Positions 32,984 to 42,439 of a DNA stretch of 64,000 nt are shown here, piece by piece. Origin of the DNA: Dehalobacterium formicoaceticum (lineage in GTDB: Bacteria; Bacillota; Dehalobacteriia; Dehalobacteriales; Dehalobacteriaceae); the NCBI RefSeq assembly GCF_002224645.1, contig NZ_CP022121.1, positions 2,424,501 through 2,488,500 on the forward strand, given 5' to 3'. Both the position numbers and the translations under genes were made by a program. The notes under the pieces are model-generated. The model made no database searches. It worked only from the letters and a program-made list of their open reading frames with translations, and was not told the DNA's origin. The stretch's first letter is position 1; each line of letters opens with the position of its first letter.

Positions 32984-34453
32984 CTAAAATTCTGACAATG
33001 CCTCAAACAAGGCCTTGGCTTTTTGCAGGGTTTCATCATATTCAAACTCCAATTCAGATTCGCAAGTGATGCCGCCGCCGGCCCCAATATGATAAAACCC
33101 GTCAATATACACGGCGGTGCGGATGACAATATTAAAATCAAAGCTGCCGTCTAAAGAAATATAGCCCATGGAACCGGTATAGAGTCCCCGTTGCCCATGT
33201 TCCAATTCATCAATGATTTCCATCGCCCGATGCTTTGGCGCCCCAGTAATGGAGCCTCCCGGAAACGCAGCCTTGATTAAATCCACAACGGTATACCCCG
33301 GCCTTAAAACTCCGCTGATATCCGAAACGAGATGATGTACCGTCGCATATGATTCTACCTGAAACAGTTCGTTAACAACAACACTGCGTTCAACACAGAC
33401 CTTGTTCAAATCATTGCGCTCCAAATCCACAATCATCAATAATTCACTTTTATCCTTGTCGGAATTTTGCAGTTCTTTTTTCAGCTGTTCGTCTTCCCAT
33501 GGGGTTTGGCCCCTTTTCCTGGTCCCTTTAATCGGCCGGGTATGGATAACTCCTTCCTTCATCACCATAAATCTTTCGGGAGAGGCAGAGATAATTTGAA
33601 AATCACCATAATTAAAATATCCGCCAAAGGTGGAAGGGTTGCTGATGCGTAACTTTAAAAAGAATTGATAGGGTGTAAGACGGCTCCTCACTTTAAAATT
33701 CTGGGTCATATTGGCGATGTAAATATCTCCTTCGACGATGTAATCGATCATTTTCTGAACAGCGCTCAAGTATTGATCTTTGGTGAAATTAGGTTGAATT
33801 GAGAAAGTCTCTGTTTTTTTAAAATCTTTAGTGTCATTTAAATTATTTATTTCATTTAGATCATTAAGATCATTTAGATAATTTAGATCACCTGGTTTAT
33901 TTATCCCACCTGGATCATCGACAATTTTCGTGTTATATGTTCCAAAGGAAAGAAGGTTGATCTTTTCTTCTAATCCTTTAATTGACATCTCCGCATCTTC
34001 CAGCTCGCCATTGGCAATTAAATATACTTTTTTTTCTTTTAAATCTTCAATGATAAAATTATCATAAAAATTCCAAATACATTCGGGGATCTGATCATGA
34101 TCCTTATGCTCATGCCGGGTTGCTATTTTTTCGATCTTTCTGCCATAATCATAGGAAAAATAGCCGATTCCTCCTTTTACGATGGGCAGGGTGGTGTGGT
34201 TTTCTTCCTTTTCTTTTAAAATATATTCATTAAGATATTCCTCAAAATTCTCCTCACTTTCAACTCCATTGATAAAAAATCGTCCATCTTTTAAGATCAG
34301 GGTAAGATATTCATTAATCCCAATGATAGAATATCGGCCCATTTCATTTTCCAGGGAAGAATCAAGAAACACGGCATTTTTGTCCCGGCAAAAAAGATCA
34401 AAGATCCGACTGCACGGTTGATAAGATGCCAATTCTTTAATAACTGTCTTCAT
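32984..34453 (-). CDS. pabB: Aminodeoxychorismate synthase component I
   Basis: 489 residues from the ATG at 34453, one base after the pabA stop (TGA-T-ATG) with GGAGG in the pabA end. The N-terminal domain is at about 1-190. The chorismate-binding domain (about 225-485) has TRPIKGTRKRG, LMIVDLERNDLNKVC, PGGSITGAPKHRAMEIID and IRTAVYIDGFYHIGAGGGIT. It aminates chorismate with ammonia from PabA. Between the domains lies an odd low-complexity linker (NYLNDLNDLNEINNLNDTK) encoded by a short tandem repeat. TrpE is an alternative, but the pabC neighbour favours PabB. Confidence 0.9.
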   Translation of the reverse strand: MKTVIKELASYQPCSRIFDLFCRDKNAVFLDSSLENEMGRYSIIGINEYLTLILKDGRFFINGVESEENFEEYLNEYILKEKEENHTTLPIVKGGIGYFSYDYGRKIEKIATRHEHKDHDQIPECIWNFYDNFIIEDLKEKKVYLIANGELEDAEMSIKGLEEKINLLSFGTYNTKIVDDPGGINKPGDLNYLNDLNDLNEINNLNDTKDFKKTETFSIQPNFTKDQYLSAVQKMIDYIVEGDIYIANMTQNFKVRSRLTPYQFFLKLRISNPSTFGGYFNYGDFQIISASPERFMVMKEGVIHTRPIKGTRKRGQTPWEDEQLKKELQNSDKDKSELLMIVDLERNDLNKVCVERSVVVNELFQVESYATVHHLVSDISGVLRPGYTVVDLIKAAFPGGSITGAPKHRAMEIIDELEHGQRGLYTGSMGYISLDGSFDFNIVIRTAVYIDGFYHIGAGGGITCESELEFEYDETLQKAKALFEALSEF

Positions 34454-34454
34454 A

Positions 34455-35054
34455 TCAGACTGCCAGCCTCCATTTCCCATATTCTTCAGATAAGGCAATA
34501 AAATTCTTTAGCAGCTCATGACCAAATTGAGTCAGGACGGCTTCGGGATGAAACTGCACGCCATAAATAGCATTTGCGGGATTGCTGACAGCCATGACAG
34601 CACCATCTTCTGCTACGGCATCAATGATTAACTTAGATGGTACCGTATTTTCATTAATCACCAGGGAATGATATCTGGTCACCTGATATCTCTGAGGCAG
34701 ATTTTGAAATAAATTCCTTCCGTTATGAAGGATCCCGGTAACCTTTCCGTGCATGGGTCTTTTTCCTTTCTCAATACTGGCCCCATGCTCATATCCTATG
34801 ATTTGGCATCCCAAACAAACCCCCAGGATCGGGATCTTACCGGTAAAGGCTCTTACGATCTCACCTGATACGCCGCAGTCTTCGGGATTTTTCGGACCGG
34901 GTGAAATAATAATACCTTTTAATTCCTTCATTTCTTCGATCTCTGGCACCGTGATTTCATCATTTTTAACGACCTTAACGATTTCACCTAGTTCATGAAA
35001 ATAGGAGACTAAATTATAGACAAATGAGTCATAGTTATCAATCATCAAATACAT
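34455..35054 (-). CDS. pabA: Aminodeoxychorismate synthase glutaminase (PabA/TrpG)
   Basis: 199 residues, class I glutamine amidotransferase. IDNYDSFVYNLVSYF at the N-terminus, oxyanion IISPGP, nucleophile Cys in GVCLGCQIIGYEHG and the His-Glu pair in YGVQFHPEAVLTQFG. It supplies ammonia to PabB; in many bacteria the same protein also serves TrpE. First gene of the pab operon. A long hairpin lies 60 bp upstream. Confidence 0.93.
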   Translation of the reverse strand: MYLMIDNYDSFVYNLVSYFHELGEIVKVVKNDEITVPEIEEMKELKGIIISPGPKNPEDCGVSGEIVRAFTGKIPILGVCLGCQIIGYEHGASIEKGKRPMHGKVTGILHNGRNLFQNLPQRYQVTRYHSLVINENTVPSKLIIDAVAEDGAVMAVSNPANAIYGVQFHPEAVLTQFGHELLKNFIALSEEYGKWRLAV

Positions 35055-35117
35055 TTTTTCACCCTACCTTTTGAAATTAATTTGTCAATACCATAGTGCA
35101 GCCTGCCAAAAATAAAG

Positions 35118-35175
35118 AAAGACCGCCAAAGCAAAGACGTAAGTTACCTGAGTCTTTGTCTGGCAGTCTTCTTTT
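35118..35175. terminator. Long hairpin upstream of pabA, same family as 20246-20309
   Basis: AAAGACCGCCA...GCAAAGAC pairs with GTCTTTG...TGGCAGTCTT. T-rich tracts lie on both sides, so it could stop transcription in either direction. On the minus strand it lies between any distal promoter and pabA, so attenuation is possible. Confidence 0.65.
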
Positions 35176-35573
35176 CATTCAAGCTCTGATCAAGCCCTGA
35201 TCTAATGATGATCATGTCCAGTTAATTATCGCGCTTAAAAATAAAAAGGCACACCCGTTTAAATTCATTTGTTTGTTGTTAGGTTTATCTATTTGTTGCT
35301 TGGTTTTATATTTTGTTTGTTTTCAAAATGTGCTATATGGCTACATATTAAACGACAGGCCTACGTATGTCAAGGTGGGAAATCTGAAACAAAGCCATTA
35401 ATTTGCTATTAAGTTTTCTAATGTTCGTGGTTAATCTATTTAAAAATGAGGAGGAAAATGATATAATTTTGCGAATTAAGAGATGTGAAGGGGGTGTTGC
35501 TGAGTCAGATCATATTATCGATCCTATTATTGATCCAATTATTGATCCAATTAACTTTAGACAGGAGGAAAAG

Positions 35574-36785
35574 ATCATCAAAAAACAATTTTATGCAATT
35601 TATGGATTCTTATTAATGCTGATGATGGGGTTGATTTATGCCTGGTCAATTTTTGTGGCGCCTTTGGAGCTGGAATTTGGATGGGATCGGACGCAGACAT
35701 CACTTATTTTTTCTATTTCCATGATTTTCTTTTGCCTGGGCGGATTGACCAGCGGCTTTTTGCGGCAAAGATTTCCCTTGAGACGGATTCTGATGCTTTC
35801 CGGATTGTTCATTCTGGCCGGCTTTCTTCTTGCCTCCAGAACCACTCAACTATGGCATATTTTCGTATCTTACGGCGTATTTTGCGGTTTTGGCGTCGGT
35901 GTCACCTACAATTGCCTGATCAGTTCCCTGACGGCAATGTTTGAAAGGAAGGGGCTAATCTCAGGGGTCTTGCTCTTCGCCTTTGGATTAGGCGGCATGA
36001 TCCTGGGAGCCGTTGCGACCGGCCTGATTAGCTCCATCGGCTGGAGAAACACCTTTATGACTTTTGGGATCGGTGATTTTGTGCTCATCTTTATCGGAGC
36101 CCTGCTTATTCGCGAACAGGTACATCAACCGGATCCGAAGAAACTTTCTACTGCCGGTTCATCTTCTGCAGCCGGTACCGCTCATGAATATACCGCAATA
36201 GAAATGATTAAGTCCAGGAGCTTCCATCTTTTTATGCTGTGGGTCATCAGCTGCTCTATTGCCGGGTTGATGCTGATCGCACATGCCGGTCCCATTGTCC
36301 GTGACCAAGGGATGGATGCTGCTTTTGCCGCCTTGATCGTTGGCATTGTCTCACTTTCCAACGGATCGGGCAGAATCCTGACGGGGCTTTCCTTTGACCG
36401 GTCAGGTTTTTCCACTAGCATAACCTTATCCTGTATTTGTGGATTAATCGGCTCGCTGCTGCTGCTGCTGTTTTTCAAGACGGGAATTATTGCTGCCTTC
36501 ATTGCCGGCTGCATCTTTATCGGAATTATATACGGCAGCGGCCCCACCTTATCGGCAAGCTTCATTCGGACCCGTTTCGGCAACAAGAATTTTGCCCTTA
36601 ACTTCAGCATTACCAATCTTAGCCTGATCGTATCTTCCTCCATCGGGCCCACCTTGGCAGGCTCTATCAGAACCCAAACAGGAACCTATGCTTCTGCCAT
36701 GGTTGTGATGCTGGGATTTGTCATCTTCATGTCCCTTATGGCCTACTTACTCGTCAACCACGTCAAAAAAAGCTCGTACTCGTAA
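35574..36785 (+). CDS. MFS transporter, OFA (oxalate/formate antiporter) type, with non-AUG start
   Basis: About 400 residues, twelve membrane helices. Family pattern KKQFYAIYGFLLMLMMGLIY-AWSIFVAPLE at the start, GCGFGVGVTYNC in helix 4-5 and a central hydrophilic loop around residues 190-210. It exchanges organic anions; the substrate is unknown. AGGAGG at 35563-35568 is followed, five and eight bases later, by two in-frame ATC codons (35574, 35577) exactly where the family has its ATG. In-frame TTG (35403) and ATG (35421) codons exist further upstream but lack a binding site and would add an odd IIDPIIDPIIDP extension. I place the start at the ATC pair. An alternative is a mutated start. 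Confidence 0.8.
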   Translation: MIKKQFYAIYGFLLMLMMGLIYAWSIFVAPLELEFGWDRTQTSLIFSISMIFFCLGGLTSGFLRQRFPLRRILMLSGLFILAGFLLASRTTQLWHIFVSYGVFCGFGVGVTYNCLISSLTAMFERKGLISGVLLFAFGLGGMILGAVATGLISSIGWRNTFMTFGIGDFVLIFIGALLIREQVHQPDPKKLSTAGSSSAAGTAHEYTAIEMIKSRSFHLFMLWVISCSIAGLMLIAHAGPIVRDQGMDAAFAALIVGIVSLSNGSGRILTGLSFDRSGFSTSITLSCICGLIGSLLLLLFFKTGIIAAFIAGCIFIGIIYGSGPTLSASFIRTRFGNKNFALNFSITNLSLIVSSSIGPTLAGSIRTQTGTYASAMVVMLGFVIFMSLMAYLLVNHVKKSSYS

Positions 36786-36965
36786 GTTAGAAAAAGAGTG
36801 TGCTGAGTGTTAAGAGTGTGCTGAATCTGAAGAGTATGATTTGAAATATTGTTTTTAATGTCATAATTTCAGGCTATTGAGGTTAAAATAATAAAGCAGT
36901 AGGGATCAACCGATTTTGACATCAGGTGAAGTTTACTCCATCTGATGCCAGGAAGGTTAACCGGG

Positions 36966-37024
36966 AACTAACTGCCACTAATGCCGGCTTTATTAAGAAG
37001 CAAAGGTATTAGTGGCAGTTAGTT
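36966..37024. repeat. 17-bp perfect inverted repeat
   Basis: AACTAACTGCCACTAAT (36966-36982) and ATTAGTGGCAGTTAGTT (37008-37024) form a strong stem with a 25-base loop, 30 bp before the next gene. There is no T-run; it could be a 5-prime UTR structure or an mRNA stabiliser. Confidence 0.75.
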
Positions 37025-37054
37025 ATTAGATCAATAAATGGGGAGGAACCGAAG

Positions 37055-37516
37055 GTGAAATCTGACAAGCTGTTGGTTGCCGGGCTGTGCGGCGTGATTG
37101 CAGTAATTTTACATGAAATATTTGGACGTATCTTGATATTTTTCGGTATCGGTAAATATAGTGTTTTCCAATTAAGCAGTTTTGTGATCACAATTGATCG
37201 GCCCAGTGGAACTATCGGATTGGTAACGGCTTCACTAGTGGCTATTACCATCGCTCTTCTCTATTATGTCGCTCTAAAAATCTCCGGCTTTAATTATGTG
37301 ATGATCAAAGGTATCTTTGCCGGGTTATTCGGTTGGGTATTTTGTGAACTGATTTATACCTGGTTGGTGGAAGGGCCTGGTCTCATCCCCCTGCGGCCGA
37401 TGAGTGACTATTATTTGCAAATAGGTGGGGCAGGTGTATTTGGCTTAATTCTCGGTTTTTTATTCCAAAAATTTATTGTTGCCCCGGAGAAATCAAGAAA
37501 TAAGGGAAACATTTAA
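37055..37516 (+). CDS. Hypothetical membrane protein, four predicted helices
   Basis: 153 residues starting at GTG with GGGGAGGA upstream. Hydrophobic segments at about 6-28, 52-75, 83-103 and 125-143. Local motifs LHEIFGRILIFFGIG and FAGLFGWVFCELIYTWLVEG. I do not recognise the family. It stands between a strong inverted repeat and a terminator, so it is a single-gene unit. Confidence 0.75.
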   Translation: MKSDKLLVAGLCGVIAVILHEIFGRILIFFGIGKYSVFQLSSFVITIDRPSGTIGLVTASLVAITIALLYYVALKISGFNYVMIKGIFAGLFGWVFCELIYTWLVEGPGLIPLRPMSDYYLQIGGAGVFGLILGFLFQKFIVAPEKSRNKGNI

Positions 37517-37556
37517 TGAAAATAATTTAGTTTTCATAGCAGAAAGGTTACAGTTT

Positions 37557-37588
37557 AGGGGACCAGAGAGGTTCCCTTTTATTATTTT
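37557..37588 (+). terminator. Terminator after membrane protein
   Basis: AGGGgACC/GGTtCCCT hairpin followed by TTTTATTATTTT. Confidence 0.8.
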
Positions 37589-37712
37589 ATTGATTGGGAT
37601 ATCAAATAAAGCCAAACTTCTATCAGCAGGTGAGAAGAGTTGGTAATTATGATCCAAAGATCAGGTTTTTTATGGTATACTAATCGAAACGTCCCCGTGC
37701 CACGCTTTTAAA

Positions 37713-38639
37713 ATGATAAAATGGATTGGAAAAATAATGAGCAGAAAATCATTTAGATCAATGATATTTTTAGTGTTGATTGCGCTTGCGATCTTGGCGA
37801 TAACAATCAATGTTTATGATTTGAAGATTAATTTTAGCGGATTATTTGGTAAGGATAAAATTGATGATTATGCCAGCAAATACATTTGCGTCTTAGACAG
37901 AGAAAATGGGCAGATCGAATACGAAAAAAATGCTGATTCCAGGGCTTATCCAGCTTCTCTGACCAAGATTATGACAGCAATTGTCGCCCTGGAACATATT
38001 GATGATTTATCGGCCGTGGCGCCCATCGATGTAGCCACCTATAAAGAAATGGTAGCCAATAATGCTTCCATGGCTGGTTTTTATGGTAAGGAAAGGGTAA
38101 CTTATCGGGATCTTCTTTATGGAACGATACTGACTTCGGGGGGTGAGGCTTGCAATTCCCTGGCGATTCATGCGGCGGGTAGTGTTGAAAATTTTGTGAA
38201 ATTGATGAATGACAAGGCGGCGGAGCTTGAGTTAAAAAACAGCCATTTTACCAGTCCGGAAGGTCTTCATCATAAAGAGCAGTACAGCTCCGCATATGAT
38301 CTGGCAAAGTTATTGGATTATGCCTTGGAAAACGGACATTTTAAAGCGATTTTTACGAAAGGAACCTTTAAAACCACGGCTACGGCGGACCATCCCCAAG
38401 GTATCATCCTGGAGTCAACGGTGCTGTCAAAGCTGGCGGGGATGCCTCAGGGAGACACAGAAATTATCGGCGGAAAATCCGGGACAACCCCTGAAGCAGG
38501 ACAATGTTGGGCAACACTTGGGGTAAAAAACGGGCGGGAATATATTTGCATCGTTATGGGCACACCATTAAATGATATCAGCAATCCCGATATGAAACAA
38601 ATGGATGATACACTGCGGTTATATGATCGGATTGACTGA
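37713..38639 (+). CDS. D-alanyl-D-alanine carboxypeptidase-like protein (peptidase S11)
   Basis: 308 residues. An N-terminal membrane anchor (about 18-36) precedes the penicillin-binding fold with active-site S-x-x-K in PASLTKIMTA, the SGG-type second motif in LTSGGEACNSLA (replacing S-x-N) and K-S-G-T in IGGKSGTTPEAG. It trims or regulates peptidoglycan stem peptides. It lacks the long C-terminal domain of PBP5-type enzymes. Two start codons are possible (37713 and 37737); neither has a strong binding site. Confidence 0.88.
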   Translation: MIKWIGKIMSRKSFRSMIFLVLIALAILAITINVYDLKINFSGLFGKDKIDDYASKYICVLDRENGQIEYEKNADSRAYPASLTKIMTAIVALEHIDDLSAVAPIDVATYKEMVANNASMAGFYGKERVTYRDLLYGTILTSGGEACNSLAIHAAGSVENFVKLMNDKAAELELKNSHFTSPEGLHHKEQYSSAYDLAKLLDYALENGHFKAIFTKGTFKTTATADHPQGIILESTVLSKLAGMPQGDTEIIGGKSGTTPEAGQCWATLGVKNGREYICIVMGTPLNDISNPDMKQMDDTLRLYDRID

Positions 38640-38886
38640 CCAACAGTAATCTTGTTTCACCAATTAAATTCATTTAGAATCATTTAACCTAATTTAAATC
38701 AAATTCAAGTAGATTCAAGTATAATAAAGTAAATTCGTTTGGATTTGTTGAAATTTGTTAATAAATGTCTTTATTAAGTTTATGGTTTCCAAAAATTATT
38801 TCAGGAAATTAGTTCAGGAAACCATCAGCTATTGTAATTGTTGCTTCTATGTTATTGTTGCTGCTATGCAAGAGAGGAGGGATTTT

Positions 38887-39723
38887 GTGCATTTCGTAGT
38901 TTGCTTAAAGCAGGTACCGGATACGTCAGAGGTGAGGATTGATCCCGAGACCAACACCCTGATGCGGGAAGGGGTGCCCTCAATTATTAATCCCTATGAT
39001 ATCCATAGTTTGGAAGAGGCTCTGCGTCTCCGTGAAAAGATGGGCGGACGAGTAACCATCATCAGCATGGGCCCCATGCAGGCCAAGGAGGCTCTGAAAA
39101 AAGCCATGTCCTACGGGGCAGATCGGGCCATTCTTTTGAGTGACCGGGCCTTTGGCGGCTCTGATACCCTGGCAACCTCTTATATTCTGGCCACGGCATT
39201 GGAAAAATTAAATGAAACAGAACCTATCGATCTGTTGCTGGCCGGTAAAGAAGCCATTGACGGCGACACCGCCCAGACCGGGCCCGGTATTGCCCAGCGC
39301 CTGGGCTTTCCCCAGCTTACTTATGTGATCAAAGTGAGAGAGCTGACATCAACCGCTATCACCGTGGAGCGGAAAACGGAGCATGGCCGCCAGGTGGTGC
39401 AGGCAGAACTGCCCGCCTTGCTCACTGTAGAAAAGGAACTGAACGATTTACGTTATGCCACCTTACCCAATGTGATGAAAGCATCCGGCTATCAACCGGA
39501 AATTTGGGATGCCAAAACCTTACCCTTTGATAAGACTCAAATGGGCCTTAAAGGATCGCCTACCAGTGTGACCCGAATTTTTGCGCCCCTGGGACGGAGC
39601 GGAGGAGAAATCGTCGATGGCAGCAAGGACCCGGCGGGTACTGCCGCCGTCATCGTGCAAAAGATTTTCCAGCAAAATATCATTGTAAAAAGTCCCCATA
39701 TGAAGGGAGGGACTCAATCATGA
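38887..39723 (+). CDS. fixA: Electron-transfer flavoprotein beta subunit, FixA type
   Basis: 278 residues from the GTG at 38887, placed after GAGAGGAGGG; the open frame extends upstream but that part is not family-like. Start sequence MHFVVCLKQVPDTSEVRIDP and ALLTVEKELNDLRYATLPN are typical EtfB/FixA. With FixB it binds FAD (and AMP or a second FAD) and, in FixABCX, takes electrons from NADH and splits them between ferredoxin and a high-potential acceptor. The stop overlaps the fixB start (ATGA). Confidence 0.94.
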   Translation: MHFVVCLKQVPDTSEVRIDPETNTLMREGVPSIINPYDIHSLEEALRLREKMGGRVTIISMGPMQAKEALKKAMSYGADRAILLSDRAFGGSDTLATSYILATALEKLNETEPIDLLLAGKEAIDGDTAQTGPGIAQRLGFPQLTYVIKVRELTSTAITVERKTEHGRQVVQAELPALLTVEKELNDLRYATLPNVMKASGYQPEIWDAKTLPFDKTQMGLKGSPTSVTRIFAPLGRSGGEIVDGSKDPAGTAAVIVQKIFQQNIIVKSPHMKGGTQS

Positions 39724-41045
39724 CCGTTGTTGTTGACAAGGCAAAATGTATTGGCTGCGGTGCCTGCGTGGTAGAATGTCCTGTAGAAGCTCTAGAACTT
39801 GTCGATGGGGTGGCGGTGGTTGATCCGGAAAAATGCCAGGATCTGGGTCACTGCGTCAAAGTCTGTCCCACCGATGCCCTTTCATTACCCCAATTGCCCA
39901 TGGGGGCTAAAGAAACACCTGCCGAAAAAAGCGGAGCCGCCTTTGATGTGCAGGAGCCTTTGCCGGAAGGGATCAAAGAATATACGGATAAGGATCATAC
40001 AGCCCCAAAGCCGACCAGTACTGACGTTCAAGGTGATGATCAGGGTTGGCACGGGGTTTGGGTGATTATTGAAGTCAATAGGGGAGTAGTCGCGCCTGTG
40101 TCCTGGGAATTGTTAGGTGAAGGGCGCAAGCTGGCTGATACCATCGGCTGTGAGCTTTGCGGCGTGATCATCGGATTTGAGATCGAAGATGTAGTTCCCC
40201 AAGCATTTGCCTATGGCGCGGAGAAGGTCTACCTGGTGGATCACCCTGTGCTGAAGGATTACCGTACAGAACCCTATACAGCTGCAATGGCAGACATCGC
40301 CAATCAGTACCGCCCGGAGATAATTCTGATGGGAGCCACCTCTATGGGACGTGATGTCTTTCCTGCCGTGGCCACCAAGCTGCAGACGGGGCTTACCGCC
40401 GACTGCACGGTGCTGGGTATTGATTCGGAGACGAAAAACCTGCAGCAAACCCGACCCGCCTTTGGGGGTAATATTATGGCGACCATTCTTTGCCGGACAA
40501 GCCGTCCCCAAATGGCGACAGTACGGCCCAGAGTGATGGAAATGCCGCCCAAGGTAGAGGGACGGACCGGTGAAATCATTATCGCCCCCTTTAATCATGG
40601 GGAAGATGATTTTCGTACTAAGGTTATTGAGTTTATCCCCGCAGTTGCCGGGAATGCTTTCCTGGATAAGGCAGAAATCATTGTTTCCGTTGGTTTGGGG
40701 CTTGGGGCCAAAAGGCATTTGGCCATGGCTCAGGAATTGGCTGACGTTTTGGGGGCAACCCTGGCCGGATCCCGGGGAGCGGTGGAGGCAGGCTGGTTAA
40801 CCCATGATCAGCAGGTGGGGCAATCGGGGGTGACGGTGCGGCCCAAGGTTTATATCGCCATCGGTATTTCCGGTGCCATTCAGCATCTGGCCGGCATGGC
40901 CACCTCAGATTTTATCATTGCCATTAATAATGATCCGGAGGCGCCCATTTTTTCCGTGGCCAATTTTGGCATATCAGGGGATCTTTTTCAAATCGTACCG
41001 GCACTGACGGAAGAATTTAAAAAACGATTGGGCAGCGGTAATTAA
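39720..41045 (+). CDS. fixB: Electron-transfer flavoprotein alpha subunit, FixB type, with N-terminal ferredoxin domain
   Basis: 441 residues. Residues 1-60 carry two 4Fe-4S-type Cys clusters (CIGCGACVVECP and CQDLGHCVKVCP; the second lacks one Cys of the usual spacing, having Leu-Gly-His before the second Cys). A linker follows, then an EtfA domain with the C-terminal FAD-binding LAGSRGAVEAGWL, VYIAIGISGAIQHLAGM and AINNDPEAPIFSVANFGI. The fused ferredoxin is common in clostridial bifurcating or butyryl-CoA-type systems. Translationally coupled to fixA. Confidence 0.94.
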   Translation: MTVVVDKAKCIGCGACVVECPVEALELVDGVAVVDPEKCQDLGHCVKVCPTDALSLPQLPMGAKETPAEKSGAAFDVQEPLPEGIKEYTDKDHTAPKPTSTDVQGDDQGWHGVWVIIEVNRGVVAPVSWELLGEGRKLADTIGCELCGVIIGFEIEDVVPQAFAYGAEKVYLVDHPVLKDYRTEPYTAAMADIANQYRPEIILMGATSMGRDVFPAVATKLQTGLTADCTVLGIDSETKNLQQTRPAFGGNIMATILCRTSRPQMATVRPRVMEMPPKVEGRTGEIIIAPFNHGEDDFRTKVIEFIPAVAGNAFLDKAEIIVSVGLGLGAKRHLAMAQELADVLGATLAGSRGAVEAGWLTHDQQVGQSGVTVRPKVYIAIGISGAIQHLAGMATSDFIIAINNDPEAPIFSVANFGISGDLFQIVPALTEEFKKRLGSGN

Positions 41046-41146
41046 TTAATGGTTTAATAAACATAATGATTTAATGATTTGATAAATTAATGTCTTAATG
41101 AATCAATGGATGAAAATATTTAATGTCATACAGAGGAGGTGCAAGA

Positions 41147-42439
41147 GTGGAAAACTTTGATGTGATTGTCGTAGGCGGCGGCCCGGCAGGCTTGTCTGCT
41201 GCAATTAGCGCAGCTCGTGCCGGGATGAAAACCGTGGTCATCGAAAGGGGCGACTACCCGGGCACTAAGAATATGATGGGGGGAATTCTGTACACTGACC
41301 CCACTGATGATGTGGTGCCAGAATTTTGGAAGGAAGCACCTTTGGAACGGCCGATTATTGAACAGCGCTTTGGCATGCTTAGCGGTGATCAGTCGGTCAT
41401 GGCCGCATACCGGGATCCGGTATGGGCGGATGAACCTTATAATGCCCATTCTATTTTTCGCGTGCCTTTTGACCGTTGGCTGGCGCAACAAGCAGAAAAA
41501 GCCGGTGTGATGATTATTACGGAAACCGTGGTGATTGATTTCCTTTATCAGGATCAAAAAGTGGTCGGAGTGCGCACGGGACGGGAAGAAGGGGAATTAG
41601 GAGCCAAAATGGTCATCCTTGCGGAAGGGGTTAATAATTTCCTGGCTGTACAGGCAGGGCTGGCCTATCCTTTAACAACGCACACTGTGGCCGTTGCTGT
41701 AAAGGAAGTCATCGCCTTACCTTCGGAAACCATCGAAGACCGTTTCTGTCTGGAGAAAGGGCAGGGGGCAACCATCGAATTATATGGTGATTCCACTGAC
41801 GGCATGATGGGCTCCGCCTTTATCTATACCAATAGAGAATCCTTGTCCGTGGGTGTGGGTGCTTTGCTGGAACCCTTGATCCAAAAGCACTGGACGCCCA
41901 ATGATCTGATCGAAGCCTTTAAAGCAAAGCCTTATGTGAAGCGCCTCTTGCAAGGGGGAGAAACCAAGGAATATCTGGCCCATTTAATCCCTGAAGGAGG
42001 ATATGACCAGATGCCCAAGATCTACCGCCGGGGTTTACTGGTGGCGGGAGACACGGCAATGCTGATGAATTCCTTAAACCGGGAGGGTGCCAACATGGCC
42101 ATGACCTCGGGGAAAATCGCCGGGGAAGTAGCGGCACAGTCCATCCAAAGGGATGATTTCAGCGACCAGGCCATGGCGGTTTATGAATCCCGCTTGCGTG
42201 ATTCTTTTGTTATGAAAGATATGAAGCATTATCGCCATATGGGTAAATTCTTGGAAGAGAACCCTCATCTATTGGAAGAATACCCGGATATGGCTGCCCA
42301 GGTGCTCAAGATGTATTTAACTGTGGACGGAATCCCTAAAAAACAGCGGCAAAAGGAGATCCTGAAAAAGGTTTATCAAATACGTTCAAAAAGAGGTTTA
42401 CTCAAGGATATTTATGGAGCATGGAGGGCATTTCTATGA
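41147..42439 (+). CDS. fixC: FixC-type flavoprotein (ETF:quinone oxidoreductase-like)
   Basis: 430 residues from the GTG at 41147 (GAGGAGG seven bases upstream). The N-terminal dinucleotide-binding motif is DVIVVGGGPAGLSAAISAAR; a second FAD motif is GLLVAGDTAMLMNSLNREGA. It belongs to the FixC/ETF-QO flavoprotein family and, with FixX, passes electrons from FixAB to a quinone or other high-potential acceptor. The stop overlaps fixX (ATGA). Confidence 0.94.
   Translation: MENFDVIVVGGGPAGLSAAISAARAGMKTVVIERGDYPGTKNMMGGILYTDPTDDVVPEFWKEAPLERPIIEQRFGMLSGDQSVMAAYRDPVWADEPYNAHSIFRVPFDRWLAQQAEKAGVMIITETVVIDFLYQDQKVVGVRTGREEGELGAKMVILAEGVNNFLAVQAGLAYPLTTHTVAVAVKEVIALPSETIEDRFCLEKGQGATIELYGDSTDGMMGSAFIYTNRESLSVGVGALLEPLIQKHWTPNDLIEAFKAKPYVKRLLQGGETKEYLAHLIPEGGYDQMPKIYRRGLLVAGDTAMLMNSLNREGANMAMTSGKIAGEVAAQSIQRDDFSDQAMAVYESRLRDSFVMKDMKHYRHMGKFLEENPHLLEEYPDMAAQVLKMYLTVDGIPKKQRQKEILKKVYQIRSKRGLLKDIYGAWRAFL

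Noticed and set aside
35100-35180. T-box or folate riboswitch upstream of pabA
   Set aside because: Only a single long hairpin is visible; no T-box sequence or THF-aptamer blocks.
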